A stretch of 64,000 nt of DNA from an uncultured candidatus Porisulfidus sp. (GCA_958431155.1 OY288106.1:843161-907160), one strand, 5' to 3'. Counted from the stretch's first letter, positions 34,558 through 43,927 are shown. Numbers and translations are program-made. The notes: generated from the letters alone by a model not told the origin.

Positions 34558-35945
34558 TCGGTCACCCGATCCGGCACCGGGAGGTCGCGGCCTAGTTTCT
34601 CGACCCCGCTGCCGAGGAACATGATGGCCACGAATGCGGCCGGCATCAGCCAGCCCAGGAATACCAGCATCTCGTGGCCGGGTTCCATTCTGACGACGTC
34701 GTAGAGACTGATCAGGCCCAGAACCACTACGAGGCTCGCCAAGCGCTCGATATTGCGGCGCGGGCGACTGAAGAACCACAGCGTGATGAAGAACAGGAAG
34801 TACCACTCGCTGAAGCGCAGCGCGAGTTCGCTGTACAGCGGGGTCGGCGCATTGAAGCCCAGATAGCCCAGCACCGCGAAAGTGACCACGAACAACAGAA
34901 GATTAAGCTTATAAAGTTGGCTGCGGTAGCGCACGGACCGCACCGGGTTGCGGTCGATCCACGGCAGGAAGAAAAGGATCAGGATGGACAGCAGCATGGC
35001 CAGCGCGCCGAACTGCGGATCCGGGATCGCCCGAAGGACCGAATAGAACGGCGTGAAGTACCACACTGGAACGATGTGTTCCGGGGTCAGCAGCGGATTG
35101 GCGGGCGTGAAGTTGTCGGGCTCCAGGAAGTACCCGCCCATCTCGGGGGCGAAAAACACCACCAGCGCGAACAGAAACAGGAAAGCGACCGATCCCCAGA
35201 TGTCCTTGACGGTGTAGTACGGATGGAACGGGACGCCATCGAGAGGTTTGCCGTCGGCGTCCTTGTGATCCTTGATCTCGATGCCGTCGGGGTTGTTGGA
35301 GCCTACTTCGTGCAACGCCATGATGTGCAACATCACCAACGCCAGAATCGCCAGAGGGATGGCCGATACATGAAGCGCGAAGAATCGGGTCAGGGTCGCA
35401 TCGGATATTGCGAAATCCCCGCGCAGCCAGATCGCGATGTCCGGCCCAACCCAGGGAATGGTGCTGAAGAGGTTGACGATGACCTGCGCCCCCCAATACG
35501 ACATGTTGCCCCAGGGCAACAGATAGCCCATGAAGGCTTCCGCCATCAGCGCCATGTACAGGAACATGCCGAGTAGCCAGATCAGCTCGCGCGGCGCCTT
35601 GAAGGAACCGTACATGATGCCCCGGAACATGTGCATGTACACCACGATGAAGAAGAACGACGCACCCGTGGAGTGCATGTATTGAATCAGCCAGCCGAGG
35701 GGGACGTCGCGGCGAATGTATTCAAGGGAAGCGAACGCGAGTTCCGCGTCCGGCTTGTAGTGCATGGTCAGGAAAATGCCGGTGACGATCTGGATGATCA
35801 GCACCAGCAACGCCAGCGAGCCGAAGAAGTACCAAAAATTGAAGTTCTTGGGCGCGTAGTAATGCGCCAAATGCTCGTTCCACAGCCGCATCAGCGGGAA
35901 ACGGGCATCGATCCAACCGATCAGGCCATCAAAATAGGCCTTCAT
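34554..35945 (-). CDS. petB: Ubiquinol-cytochrome c reductase, cytochrome b
   Basis: Membrane subunit carrying two b haems and both quinone sites. The 463-residue protein has eight or more hydrophobic helices and a full-length cytochrome b fold rather than the split b6/subunit IV type. The Qo-site motif appears as PVWYFTPFYSVLRAIP instead of the classical PEWY, a Glu-to-Val change worth noting, while GYLLPWGNMSYWGA and the His pairs are intact. It overlaps petA and petC by 4 bp each. Confidence 0.96.
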   Translation of the reverse strand: MKAYFDGLIGWIDARFPLMRLWNEHLAHYYAPKNFNFWYFFGSLALLVLIIQIVTGIFLTMHYKPDAELAFASLEYIRRDVPLGWLIQYMHSTGASFFFIVVYMHMFRGIMYGSFKAPRELIWLLGMFLYMALMAEAFMGYLLPWGNMSYWGAQVIVNLFSTIPWVGPDIAIWLRGDFAISDATLTRFFALHVSAIPLAILALVMLHIMALHEVGSNNPDGIEIKDHKDADGKPLDGVPFHPYYTVKDIWGSVAFLFLFALVVFFAPEMGGYFLEPDNFTPANPLLTPEHIVPVWYFTPFYSVLRAIPDPQFGALAMLLSILILFFLPWIDRNPVRSVRYRSQLYKLNLLLFVVTFAVLGYLGFNAPTPLYSELALRFSEWYFLFFITLWFFSRPRRNIERLASLVVVLGLISLYDVVRMEPGHEMLVFLGWLMPAAFVAIMFLGSGVEKLGRDLPVPDRVTE

Positions 35946-36541
35946 GCGGGGGCATCCTCTGGCATCTCGCCGATCAGGATTCGCGTGTCGCTGACGAAAC
36001 GGTACGGAGGCACCCGCAGATTGGCATTGGCCGGCACATGGTCATACACGCGGCCCGCCAAGTCGAACCGGGAGCCATGGCAGGCGCAGAAAAATCCGCC
36101 GGGCCAGTCGGCGCCCAGATCCTCCGGGGCCACATCGGGACGATAAGTCGGGTTACAACCCAGGTGCGTGCACACACCCACCAGAACCAGGAACTCCGGA
36201 TTCAGTGAGCGGTGGGAGTTCTGTGCAAATTCCGGCTGCTGGCTTTGATCGGAATTCGGGTCTCGTAGATAGTTGGCTTCGGGCTCGAGCATCGCCACCA
36301 TCTCGGGCGTGCGGCGAATGATCCAGATTGGCTGCTTACGCCAGATCAGGTCGATCTTCTGGCCCCAATCCATCTGTCCGATATCCACTTCGATCGGGGC
36401 ACCTGCGGTGCGGGCGCGGGCGCTGGGCGACATGGATGCGATGAACGGCCACATGGCCACCACGGCACCGGTCCCGCCCACCAAGGCCGTGCTGCCGGTT
36501 AAAAACCGGCGGCGGCCCACATCAACTGTGTCATCTGGCAT
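35942..36541 (-). CDS. petA: Ubiquinol-cytochrome c reductase, Rieske iron-sulfur subunit
   Basis: A 199-residue Rieske protein. It begins with a twin-arginine signal (GRRRFLTG) followed by a hydrophobic anchor. The cluster motifs are CTHLGCNP and CACHGSRFD, which give the two Cys and two His ligands of the [2Fe-2S] centre plus the Cys pair that forms the stabilising disulfide. The first gene of petABC; its promoter should lie within the 138 bases upstream, where I see no clear consensus. Confidence 0.96.
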   Translation of the reverse strand: MPDDTVDVGRRRFLTGSTALVGGTGAVVAMWPFIASMSPSARARTAGAPIEVDIGQMDWGQKIDLIWRKQPIWIIRRTPEMVAMLEPEANYLRDPNSDQSQQPEFAQNSHRSLNPEFLVLVGVCTHLGCNPTYRPDVAPEDLGADWPGGFFCACHGSRFDLAGRVYDHVPANANLRVPPYRFVSDTRILIGEMPEDAPA

Positions 36542-36679
36542 GTGTCGGGAATCTCTGGGCGATCAGAAAACACAGCCGCCACTTATTTTTCGTGTCGGCC
36601 ACGTCTACTCCATTTGCGGCGGGAAATTTTAACATATGAGGCCTCGCGCCCTGAAACGGGCGAAGCGGGTCTCCCCTCC

Positions 36680-37438
36680 TCAAGCCGGGTTCGGTATGTC
36701 GACGAACTGGTGTCGGAGCCCGAACTTCTCCTCAAGGTGCCGACCGACGGCCTGTACACCGTAACGTTCGGTCGCATGGTGGCCGCAAGCGAAGTAGTGC
36801 ACTCCGCATTCCCGGGCCGTATGCACGGTCTGTTCGGAAATCTCTCCGCTGATGAAAGCGTCCAGTCCCAAACGGGCCGCCTGCTCGATGAACTGCTGGC
36901 CCGCGCCGGTGCACCACCCGACCGTAGTGATCGGGTCTCCCGTCTCAGGGCCGGCCCAGACCACCGGATGCTCCAGCCGCGCCTCCAGCCAATCCGAAAA
37001 TTCCTCCGCTGATCGGGGCTCCTTCAAGCGCCCGGTCCTTCCCGTTTCCGGAGAATCCTGCTCCAGCAGGCCGGTGGCGTCCAGTTCCAGGTGCTCTGCC
37101 AATTGGATGTTGTTCCCTAACTGCTCGTGCGCATCGAGGGGCAGATGATAGGCAAACAGGTTGATGTCCGAGGTCAGCAGCGCGCGAAGCCGCCGCGCCT
37201 TCATCCCGGTGACCGCCGGTTCCTCGCTGCGCCAGAAGTACCCGTGATGCACGAGCAACGCGTCGGCATTCTGCTCGCGGGCCACCTCGATCAGCGGCTG
37301 GCTTGCGGTGACGCCCGAAATCAGGAATTCGATCCGATCGCGCCCTTCGACCTGAAGCCCGTTGGGGCAATAGTCCGAAAACGCCGAAGGCTGGAGCAGT
37401 TCGTCCAGATGGGCGGAGAGCTCCGCTCGTTCGACCAT
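36680..37438 (-). CDS. Nif3-like dinuclear metal center protein (YbgI family)
   Basis: A 252-residue protein of the Nif3/YbgI family, which binds two metal ions and has been linked to GTP cyclohydrolase type 2 activity in some members. Visible motifs are DYCPNGLQVEG, LLVHHGYFW with metal-ligand His residues, the AYHLPLDAHEQLGNN segment, SGEISEQTVHTAR and GHHATERYG. The ATG overlaps the hisD stop (TAATG). The common gammaproteobacterial neighbour algW/degS is missing. The cellular role remains uncertain in this family. Confidence 0.87.
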   Translation of the reverse strand: MVERAELSAHLDELLQPSAFSDYCPNGLQVEGRDRIEFLISGVTASQPLIEVAREQNADALLVHHGYFWRSEEPAVTGMKARRLRALLTSDINLFAYHLPLDAHEQLGNNIQLAEHLELDATGLLEQDSPETGRTGRLKEPRSAEEFSDWLEARLEHPVVWAGPETGDPITTVGWCTGAGQQFIEQAARLGLDAFISGEISEQTVHTARECGVHYFACGHHATERYGVQAVGRHLEEKFGLRHQFVDIPNPA

Positions 37439-38751
37439 TATTTCGAGCTGCGGCGCCAGCGCGCCGAAGCAGCGTGCGCGCCCAGACCCTCCGCTTCCGC
37501 CAAGCATTCGGCCAGGTCTGCGAGATCTGCAGCGCCGGACTGCGACAGCCGGATGGTGCTGCTGCGTTTCTGGAAGTCGTAGACGCCAAGCGGCGACGCG
37601 AAGCGGGAAGCCCGCATCGTCGGCAGCACATGGTTGGGCCCGGCGCAGTAGTCGCCCATCACCTCCGGGCTGTTTGCCCCGAGAAAGATCGCGCCGGCGT
37701 GGCGGATCCGGTCCAAAATCGCGTCCGGCTCCGCCAGGGCTAATTGCAGATGTTCAGGAGCCAGCCGGTTGACCAGCTCCGCCGCCTGCCCCAGGTCGTC
37801 GGTCTGCACCAGTGCGCCGTTGGCCGCCAGGGATGCGCGGATGATGTCCGCACGCGGCATTTCTTCCAACTGCACGGCAAGCGCGTCCGCGACCGCGTTG
37901 ATGTGCTCCAGATCCGGGCTCAGGAGGATCGCCTGCGCCTGCTCGTCATGCTCCGCCTGCGCCATCAGGTCGGTTGCCAGCCACTGCGGGTCCGCACTTC
38001 CATCGCTCACGACCACGACCTCCGAGGGTCCGGCCACCATGTCGATTCCGACCGTGCCGAAAACCTGCCGCTTGGCTTCGGCCACCCAGAGGTTTCCAGG
38101 GCCGACGATCTTGTCGACCGCCGGGATGGTTTCCGTCCCCAGCGCCAGCGCGGCAATGGCCTGCGCACCTCCCAGCGCCCAGCCGCGGTCGATGCCAGCC
38201 ACATGCGCCGCCGCCAGAACGACCGGATTCACCTGTCCGTCCGGGATCGGGCTGACCATCAGGATCTCTTCCACCCCAGCGACCCGCGCCGGGATCGCAT
38301 TCATCAATACCGAGGACGGATACGCCGCGGTTCCTCCGGGAACGTAGACGCCGACGCGCTGCAGGGCATTGACCCGCTGGCCCAGCCGCGAGCCCTGATT
38401 GTCTTCGAACTCGAATGATTCCAGTTTTTGCCGCTGTGCATAATCTCGAATCCGGCCGGCCGCAGCCTGCAAGGCATCACGCAGGGGTTCCTCCAGTGCC
38501 TCGAATGCAACCTGAAAGTCGGCAGGCTCCCAAAACAGGGATGCAACCGAATCGGCCTCATGGCCGTCGAACTGTCGCGTGTATTCGAGCAGGGCGCGAT
38601 CGCCGCGCGTGCGGATCTTTTCGATGATTGCCGCGACCGCCTCGGCCTGTTCCGGACGCGAGCCTTGCGCACGGCCATCGATCAGCGCTTGAAATTCCTC
38701 TTCAAAGCCCGGTGCTCCGGTCGACAGAATGCGCGGAAATGCAGTACTCAT
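37438..38751 (-). CDS. hisD: Histidinol dehydrogenase
   Basis: HisD carries out the last two oxidations of histidine synthesis, from histidinol to histidine. The 437-residue protein has the signature GVYVPGGTAAYPSSVLMNA, a zinc-site region with AGPSEVVVVSDGSA, and the GDYCAGPNHVLPT segment. The ATG at 38751 overlaps the aroG stop by 4 bp, so this start is preferred to one six codons upstream. In most gammaproteobacteria hisG precedes hisD directly; here a DAHP synthase gene lies between them and hisC does not follow. Confidence 0.95.
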   Translation of the reverse strand: MSTAFPRILSTGAPGFEEEFQALIDGRAQGSRPEQAEAVAAIIEKIRTRGDRALLEYTRQFDGHEADSVASLFWEPADFQVAFEALEEPLRDALQAAAGRIRDYAQRQKLESFEFEDNQGSRLGQRVNALQRVGVYVPGGTAAYPSSVLMNAIPARVAGVEEILMVSPIPDGQVNPVVLAAAHVAGIDRGWALGGAQAIAALALGTETIPAVDKIVGPGNLWVAEAKRQVFGTVGIDMVAGPSEVVVVSDGSADPQWLATDLMAQAEHDEQAQAILLSPDLEHINAVADALAVQLEEMPRADIIRASLAANGALVQTDDLGQAAELVNRLAPEHLQLALAEPDAILDRIRHAGAIFLGANSPEVMGDYCAGPNHVLPTMRASRFASPLGVYDFQKRSSTIRLSQSGAADLADLAECLAEAEGLGAHAASARWRRSSK

Positions 38752-39818
38752 GCAGCCCGGCTGGCGCATTTCCGTCGCGCCCGAACCGCCTCGGCCAAGG
38801 CTTCGAGCAGCTGTTCCGTCTGTTCAAACCCAAGACACGCGTCGGTGATGCTCTGGCCATACTGCAATGGCTCTCCAGGAACCAGTTTCTGGTTGCCTCC
38901 GACCAGGTGGCTCTCCACCATGACCCCGACGACGCGCCGGTCTCCTGCGTGAATCTGCCCGCCGATGCTGTCGGCTACCCGGGCCTGCTGCTCGGGAATC
39001 TTCCGGCTGTTCGCGTGGCTGCAATCGATCATCACGCGGACCGGCAGTTCGGCCTGCTCCAGGCGTGCGCAGATTTCCTCGACCGCATTGGCCTCGAAAT
39101 TCGGTTGCTTTCCACCACGCATAATGACGTGCGTGTCCTGATTGCCGGTCGTGTGAAAAATCGCGCTTCGCCCTTCCTTGGTCAACGACAGGAAACAGTG
39201 CGGCCGAGTGGCCGAACGCAATGCGTCCACCGCCACCTGGATGTCGCCACTGGTTGCGTTCTTGAAACCCACCGGACAGGACAGCCCGGAGGCGAGCTCC
39301 CGGTGACATTGGCTTTCGGTGGTGCGCGCACCGATCGCCCCCCAGCTGACGCTGTCGGCGATGTACTGCGGCGTAATCAAGTCAAGGAATTCGGTACCGG
39401 TCGGAATCCCCTGCTCGCTCAACCAGATGAGCAGTCCCCGGGCCAGGCGCAGTCCGCGGTTGATTTGGAAGCTGTCGTCCAAGTCCGGATCGTTAATCAG
39501 GCCCTTCCAGCCGACCGTGGTGCGCGGCTTCTCGAAATACACCCGCATCACGATCATGAGGTCTTCCGCCAGCCGATCCCGGACGGACTGCAGGCGTTGT
39601 GCATACTCATGCGCCGCCTCCACGTCGTGGATGGAGCACGGGCCCACGATCACCAGCAGGCGATCATCCGATTGCTGCAGAATCTCACGAATCTGCGCCC
39701 GCGCCTCGAACACCGTGCGCTGCCCCGCTTCCGTCAGCGGAGATTCCGCCAAAACCTCTTCCGGCGGAATGACATGGTCCATACTCGCGATTCGCAAGTC
39801 GTCCGTTGGGTATTTCAT
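38748..39818 (-). CDS. aroG: 3-Deoxy-7-phosphoheptulonate synthase (class I, AroG/AroF/AroH type)
   Basis: This enzyme condenses phosphoenolpyruvate with erythrose-4-phosphate, the first step toward chorismate. The 356-residue protein has the class I-alpha motifs VGPCSIHD, RVYFEKPRTTVGWKG and the IGARTTESQ catalytic block, with metal ligands in VMIDCSHANS. Which aromatic amino acid inhibits it cannot be decided from sequence alone. It sits between hisG and hisD, overlapping both by 4 bp, so aromatic and histidine synthesis genes are locked into one transcript here. Confidence 0.93.
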   Translation of the reverse strand: MKYPTDDLRIASMDHVIPPEEVLAESPLTEAGQRTVFEARAQIREILQQSDDRLLVIVGPCSIHDVEAAHEYAQRLQSVRDRLAEDLMIVMRVYFEKPRTTVGWKGLINDPDLDDSFQINRGLRLARGLLIWLSEQGIPTGTEFLDLITPQYIADSVSWGAIGARTTESQCHRELASGLSCPVGFKNATSGDIQVAVDALRSATRPHCFLSLTKEGRSAIFHTTGNQDTHVIMRGGKQPNFEANAVEEICARLEQAELPVRVMIDCSHANSRKIPEQQARVADSIGGQIHAGDRRVVGVMVESHLVGGNQKLVPGEPLQYGQSITDACLGFEQTEQLLEALAEAVRARRKCASRAA

Positions 39819-40456
39819 GCTTCTATCCCTGCCATTTCCACGGCTTCCTGCAAGCGTGCCAGAATCGGCATGATCCGATCATGCCGCATCTTCCATGCAC
39901 CCTTGTTGACCACCACGCGCGCACTGATTTCGGCAAGCGTGGCATAGGGTTCCAATCCATTGGCGGCCAAGGTCCGACCGGTCTCCACCAGGTCCACGAT
40001 GCAATCCGACAGCCCCGCCAGCGGCGCCAGCTCCATTGAGCCGTATAATTTTATCGTAACGGCCTGCCTTCCCCGCGCGGCAAAGAACTCGCGGGCCAAG
40101 TGCACATACTTGGTCGCCACCCGCACCCGGGGCTGTTCCAGGCAGGCTTCGCCCCCTTTCGGCCCGGCTACTACCATCCGGCAGCGCGCGATCCCCAGAT
40201 CCAGTGGTTCGTACAGGCCGGGGACAGGGTTCTCCATCAACACATCCCGCCCGGTCACGCCCAATTCCGCCGCGCCCAGCGCCACGTAGGTCGGCACGTC
40301 CGCCGCCCGCAGCACCACCAGTTCGAGACCTTTCTCGGTGCATGGCAGGATCAACTGCCGGCTCTCCGAAGGGTCTTCTTTCGGCGCAATCCCGGCGCGC
40401 GCGAACACCTCCAGTGCCTCGCGCATGATGCGTCCCTTGGAAACAGCGATCCTCAT
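39815..40456 (-). CDS. hisG: ATP phosphoribosyltransferase, short form
   Basis: HisG starts histidine synthesis by coupling ATP to PRPP. The 213-residue length and lack of the C-terminal regulatory domain mark the short form, which needs HisZ as partner; hisZ is not in this window. Motifs include AVSKGRIMREAL, ELGVTGRDVLMEN and the PRPP-binding CIVDLVETGRTL. The ATG at 40456 begins the family N-terminus. Eleven bases separate it from the murA stop. Confidence 0.94.
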   Translation of the reverse strand: MRIAVSKGRIMREALEVFARAGIAPKEDPSESRQLILPCTEKGLELVVLRAADVPTYVALGAAELGVTGRDVLMENPVPGLYEPLDLGIARCRMVVAGPKGGEACLEQPRVRVATKYVHLAREFFAARGRQAVTIKLYGSMELAPLAGLSDCIVDLVETGRTLAANGLEPYATLAEISARVVVNKGAWKMRHDRIMPILARLQEAVEMAGIEA

Positions 40457-40467
40457 CGGAATCCCCC

Positions 40468-41724
40468 TCAACTCAGGCGCTGAATGTTGGCGCCGAGGCG
40501 TTGGAATTTCTCCTCCACGCACTCGTAGCCCCGGTCAATGTGATAGACCCGGTCCACGACCGACTCTCCTTCCGCCGCCAAGCCGGCCAGAATCAAACTG
40601 GCCGAGGCCCGCAGGTCCGTGGCCATCACCGGCGCGCCGGACAACCGGTCCACGCCCTGGATCACGGCAGCACTGCCGTGCACCTCGATGTTCGCTCCCA
40701 TCCGGACCAACTCCTGGATGTGCATGAAGCGATTCTCGAAAATCGTTTCGGTGATGGTGCTGGTGCCTTCTGCTACCGTGCTGACCGCCGCCATCTGCGC
40801 CTGCATGTCGGTCGGGAATCCCGGGTAGGCCGCCGTGTAGATGTCGGAAGCCCGGGGTCGGCGATCCTGCATATCGAGTTCCACGTAATCCTCCCCCAAT
40901 TCAATGTCTGCACCGCATTCGCCAAACTTGATGAGCACGGCTTCCATGGTGTCCGGCCGCACCTGGCTGACCCGGACTTTTCCACCGGTGACGCATCCCG
41001 CGGCCAGGTAGGTCGCCGCCTCGATCCGGTCGGGCAGCACCTGATGCGTCGCACCGTGCAACTCACGAACGCCTTCGATCTCGATCCGGCTGGTTCCGGC
41101 ACCGCGGATGCACGCACCCATCGCCACCAGGCAGCGGGCTAGGTCCTCAACTTCCGGCTCACGGGCAGCGTTCTCGATCACGGTCGTACCCTCGGCCAAT
41201 GTCGCGGCCATCATCAGGTTCTCCGTCCCGGTCACCGTAATCTGATCCAAGGCCAGAACGGCGCCCTGGATACGCTTGGCACGGGCCCGGATGTAGCCGT
41301 TGCTCACGTCGATGGATGCGCCCATCGCCGCCAATCCGCGCAGGTGCAGGTCGATCGGCCGAGTCCCGATCGCGCAACCTCCCGGCAGCGAGACTTCCGC
41401 CTGGCCGTAGCGCGCCAACAACGGCCCCAGCACCAGGATGGACGCCCGCATGGTCCGCACGATGTCGTACGAAGCGTAGCAGCGGTTGACTCCGTGGGTG
41501 TCGACGCGCAGGCTGTTGTCCTCGCCCAGCGTCACCGTCGCCCCCATGCTGCCCAAAAGCCGCATGGTCGAGGCCACGTCCTGCAGATGCGGGACATTCT
41601 GGATTATCAGGGGCTCCTCGCTCATCAGCGAGGCGCCTAGCACGGGCAACACTGAGTTCTTGGCGCCGGAAATTGACACCTCGCCACACAGCGGCGTCCC
41701 GCCTTTGATCAGCAGCCTGTCCAT
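40468..41724 (-). CDS. murA: UDP-N-acetylglucosamine 1-carboxyvinyltransferase
   Basis: MurA adds enolpyruvate to UDP-GlcNAc in the first committed step of peptidoglycan synthesis and is the fosfomycin target. The 418-residue protein has the N-terminal [17 protein letters not shown] segment and the active-site loop [15 protein letters not shown], in which the reactive Cys is retained, so fosfomycin sensitivity is expected. It follows mlaC by 18 bases; the small ibaG/bolA gene often present between them is missing. Confidence 0.96.
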   Translation of the reverse strand: MDRLLIKGGTPLCGEVSISGAKNSVLPVLGASLMSEEPLIIQNVPHLQDVASTMRLLGSMGATVTLGEDNSLRVDTHGVNRCYASYDIVRTMRASILVLGPLLARYGQAEVSLPGGCAIGTRPIDLHLRGLAAMGASIDVSNGYIRARAKRIQGAVLALDQITVTGTENLMMAATLAEGTTVIENAAREPEVEDLARCLVAMGACIRGAGTSRIEIEGVRELHGATHQVLPDRIEAATYLAAGCVTGGKVRVSQVRPDTMEAVLIKFGECGADIELGEDYVELDMQDRRPRASDIYTAAYPGFPTDMQAQMAAVSTVAEGTSTITETIFENRFMHIQELVRMGANIEVHGSAAVIQGVDRLSGAPVMATDLRASASLILAGLAAEGESVVDRVYHIDRGYECVEEKFQRLGANIQRLS

Positions 41725-41742
41725 TGGAGAAGTGGACGCGGC

Positions 41743-42402
41743 TCAGGCGTGTGCATGCGGCGTAAATCGCCGGGAAGTCTTCCCGGACGTTTCGCCACGC
41801 AGACGCTGAATCACGGCATCCAGACCATTCTGTTTGATTTCGGGGCGCAGACTGTCCTTCAGGCTCTTGATCAGGTAAATCCCGTCGGCACGGATCTCGA
41901 ACACGTACCATTCGCCCTCGATTTCGCGCATCAGGTAGGTCAGATCGATCGGAGCCTTGCCGGACATCAGGAATTCCGTGCGGACCACCTGGTAGGATTT
42001 ACCCGGCTGGAGTTCGAATGGCAGGTAGTGCACTTTGCCGTCTGAATATTTGAGGATGATTTTTGCGTACAGCCGAATCAGCTGCCACTTGAGCGACTCG
42101 GCGAATGCGTTGCGTTGCTCGGGCGAGGCCCCTTGGTAGACCTTTTTGCCCAGGATGATCTTCAGGATCTGGTCGTAGTCCAGCACGCCCCCGAGCGTGT
42201 CATTCACGAAGCCGAACAGCGCTTCGTCATTGCGTTCGAATTCTTCCGAGCGCAAACGGACCTGTTGCAGCAATTCATCGCTGACGCCTTGCAACCGGAC
42301 TTGCGGGGAATCCGCCGTGGCGCCAGCGCCGGACCAAAGCAATAGGCCGGCAAGCGCAAACGCGCCCCCGGACAAACGCAGCGATGCAATGTTCGTCATC
42401 AT
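41743..42402 (-). CDS. mlaC: Periplasmic phospholipid-binding protein MlaC (Ttg2D)
   Basis: MlaC shuttles phospholipids between the outer and inner membranes. The 219-residue precursor starts with a signal peptide (GGAFALAGLLLWSGAGATA) and contains the family motifs LGKKVYQGASPEQRNAF, FLMSGKAPIDLTYLM and WYVFEIRADGIYLI. The start is one of two adjacent ATG codons at 42402/42399. In the usual operon mlaF, mlaE and mlaD lie upstream and mlaB after; here upstream is a VapBC pair, so the rest of the transport system must be elsewhere or is lost. Confidence 0.9.
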   Translation of the reverse strand: MMTNIASLRLSGGAFALAGLLLWSGAGATADSPQVRLQGVSDELLQQVRLRSEEFERNDEALFGFVNDTLGGVLDYDQILKIILGKKVYQGASPEQRNAFAESLKWQLIRLYAKIILKYSDGKVHYLPFELQPGKSYQVVRTEFLMSGKAPIDLTYLMREIEGEWYVFEIRADGIYLIKSLKDSLRPEIKQNGLDAVIQRLRGETSGKTSRRFTPHAHA

Positions 42403-42470
42403 CAGTTCACAGCGGTTAATTTTGCGAATTATAGCAATCGGAACCTTTGTGTACGACAATTTGCCTTCAA

Positions 42471-42914
42471 TCAGAATGAGCCCGAAAACGGATCGCGCGT
42501 ATTCAACTCCGGAAACAAGGAAAAATCTCGATCCCGGGTAAGCAGTTCCTCAGCTCCATGAGCCACGCACAAGGCCGCGATCCTAGCATCATGAACTACT
42601 CCCCCGACAACATGGGGTCGTTGGACAAAGCGACCCAAGACCTCCTCGAAATCTTCTGTCTCGCCGATCATGCGGTTTGAAGGAGAAGTCGTCCACGCCT
42701 GGAATTGGCTCCAAGCATGAGCCGGTGGCGTCGCATTGTCTTTCCAGATTCGTCGATTCGTCGCCACACTCAGAAACTCATAACAACAAGGCCAAGGAAT
42801 CGCCCAGACCCGATCCCCCTCGGCAAGTTCGGTCATGAGCGCATGGGCCGCCTCGCCCAGACGCGTTTCACGCCGATGAGCGTAGATCAATACATTAGTA
42901 TCTACGGCGATCAT
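42471..42914 (-). CDS. vapC: PIN-domain ribonuclease toxin, VapC family
   Basis: A 147-residue PIN domain protein that would cleave RNA when released from its antitoxin. Acidic active-site residues are visible in IAVDTNVLIYAHR, in the central FEEVLGRF region and in HDARIAALCVAH, with a closing LLTRDRDFSLF. The ATG at 42914 shares one base with the vapB stop (TGATG). VapC is followed after about 70 bases by mlaC. Confidence 0.87.
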   Translation of the reverse strand: MIAVDTNVLIYAHRRETRLGEAAHALMTELAEGDRVWAIPWPCCYEFLSVATNRRIWKDNATPPAHAWSQFQAWTTSPSNRMIGETEDFEEVLGRFVQRPHVVGGVVHDARIAALCVAHGAEELLTRDRDFSLFPELNTRDPFSGSF

Positions 42915-43159
42915 CAAGTGTCAGAATCACCATAGATGGAGTCTCGCAACTCGGGCCAGGAGTACTGCTCAAGGGGATCGCTCGCGTTCGGGTCTCCAAC
43001 CCTAAGATCGGGGAGGGTATATTTATTTCGGGAGGCTGAAAACGCTAGTATATTGCGAAGCCCCTCTTCCACTACGGCACGCAAAGGCTTCCCGACCTCT
43101 TTCGCATGGCGCTTGGCCCGGACGAGCAATTCGTCGTGAATATCCAATGTTGTCTTCAT
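42914..43159 (-). CDS. vapB: VapB-type antitoxin with RHH-like N-terminus
   Basis: A short protein of 81 residues that begins MKTTLDIHDELLVRAKRHA, a ribbon-helix-helix pattern typical of VapB antitoxins, and has a less structured C-terminal half that should wrap around VapC. An ATG at 43177 would give 6 more residues (MGNMVF). It is the first gene of the pair; the AT-rich 160 bases upstream, shared with the divergent maf gene, should hold the autoregulated promoter. I did not find a clear palindrome there. Confidence 0.82.
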   Translation of the reverse strand: MKTTLDIHDELLVRAKRHAKEVGKPLRAVVEEGLRNILAFSASRNKYTLPDLRVGDPNASDPLEQYSWPELRDSIYGDSDT

Positions 43160-43339
43160 AAATACCATATTACCCATATTTATTTATATGGCAAGTATGG
43201 TTTATCTATTCCAGCTTTATTGAATTGGAAATCCCCCTCAGCAACATGAACCCTGGAGAAAAATCAACTTTATAATTAGTGGTTCCACGCCGTTACACGT
43301 CCCTCCTACGTTCCATAGCCTTTCGAGCTCCCCCACTCA

Positions 43340-43927
43340 ATGCGTCCCCTCATCCTTGGCAGCAGTTCCCCTTACCGCCGGGAGCTCCTTGAACGCCTGC
43401 GCCTGGACTTCGAGGTGGACTCCCCCGACATCGACGAAACCCCTCGGCCCGGTGAAATCGCGCCAGATTACGTGAAGCGGCTCGCTCATGAAAAAGCCGA
43501 GGAGGTCGGGGCCCGGCACCCGGACACCTTGGTCATCAGCAGCGACCAATGCGCGGAACTCAATGGACAACTACTCGGCAAACCCGGCACGCATGATGTG
43601 GCCGTGGAGCAACTGCGCCGATTGAGCGGACAGGAGGCGACTTTCCTGACCGGGCTATGCCTGCTGGACACCGCAAGCGGCACATGCCGCTATTTCGAAT
43701 CCCGCCACACGGTGTACTACAAGGAATTGAGCGAGGACATGATCGAACATTACCTGGAGAGCGAACAGCCCTACAACTGCACCGCCAGCTTCAAATCAGA
43801 AGGTCTTGGCATCACTTTGGTGCACCACATCAGCGGCGACGATCCGACGGCCCTGATCGGGCTGCCGATGATCCACCTGATCGAGTTGTTGCGGGATGCA
43901 GGGCTTGAAATTCCGGGCGCAGACTAG
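43340..43927 (+). CDS. Maf family nucleotide pyrophosphatase (YceF-like)
   Basis: A 195-residue Maf protein that hydrolyses non-canonical nucleoside triphosphates; the YceF subgroup prefers 7-methyl-GTP. The N-terminal LILGSSSPYRRELLERL and the ISSDQCAELNG segment (YceF-type, versus the ATDTVV of YhdE-type) support this. The gene stands alone on the plus strand and converges on sppA with a 4-bp overlap of 3' ends. In many gammaproteobacteria maf lies beside the sppA/rluC region. Confidence 0.86.
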   Translation: MRPLILGSSSPYRRELLERLRLDFEVDSPDIDETPRPGEIAPDYVKRLAHEKAEEVGARHPDTLVISSDQCAELNGQLLGKPGTHDVAVEQLRRLSGQEATFLTGLCLLDTASGTCRYFESRHTVYYKELSEDMIEHYLESEQPYNCTASFKSEGLGITLVHHISGDDPTALIGLPMIHLIELLRDAGLEIPGAD

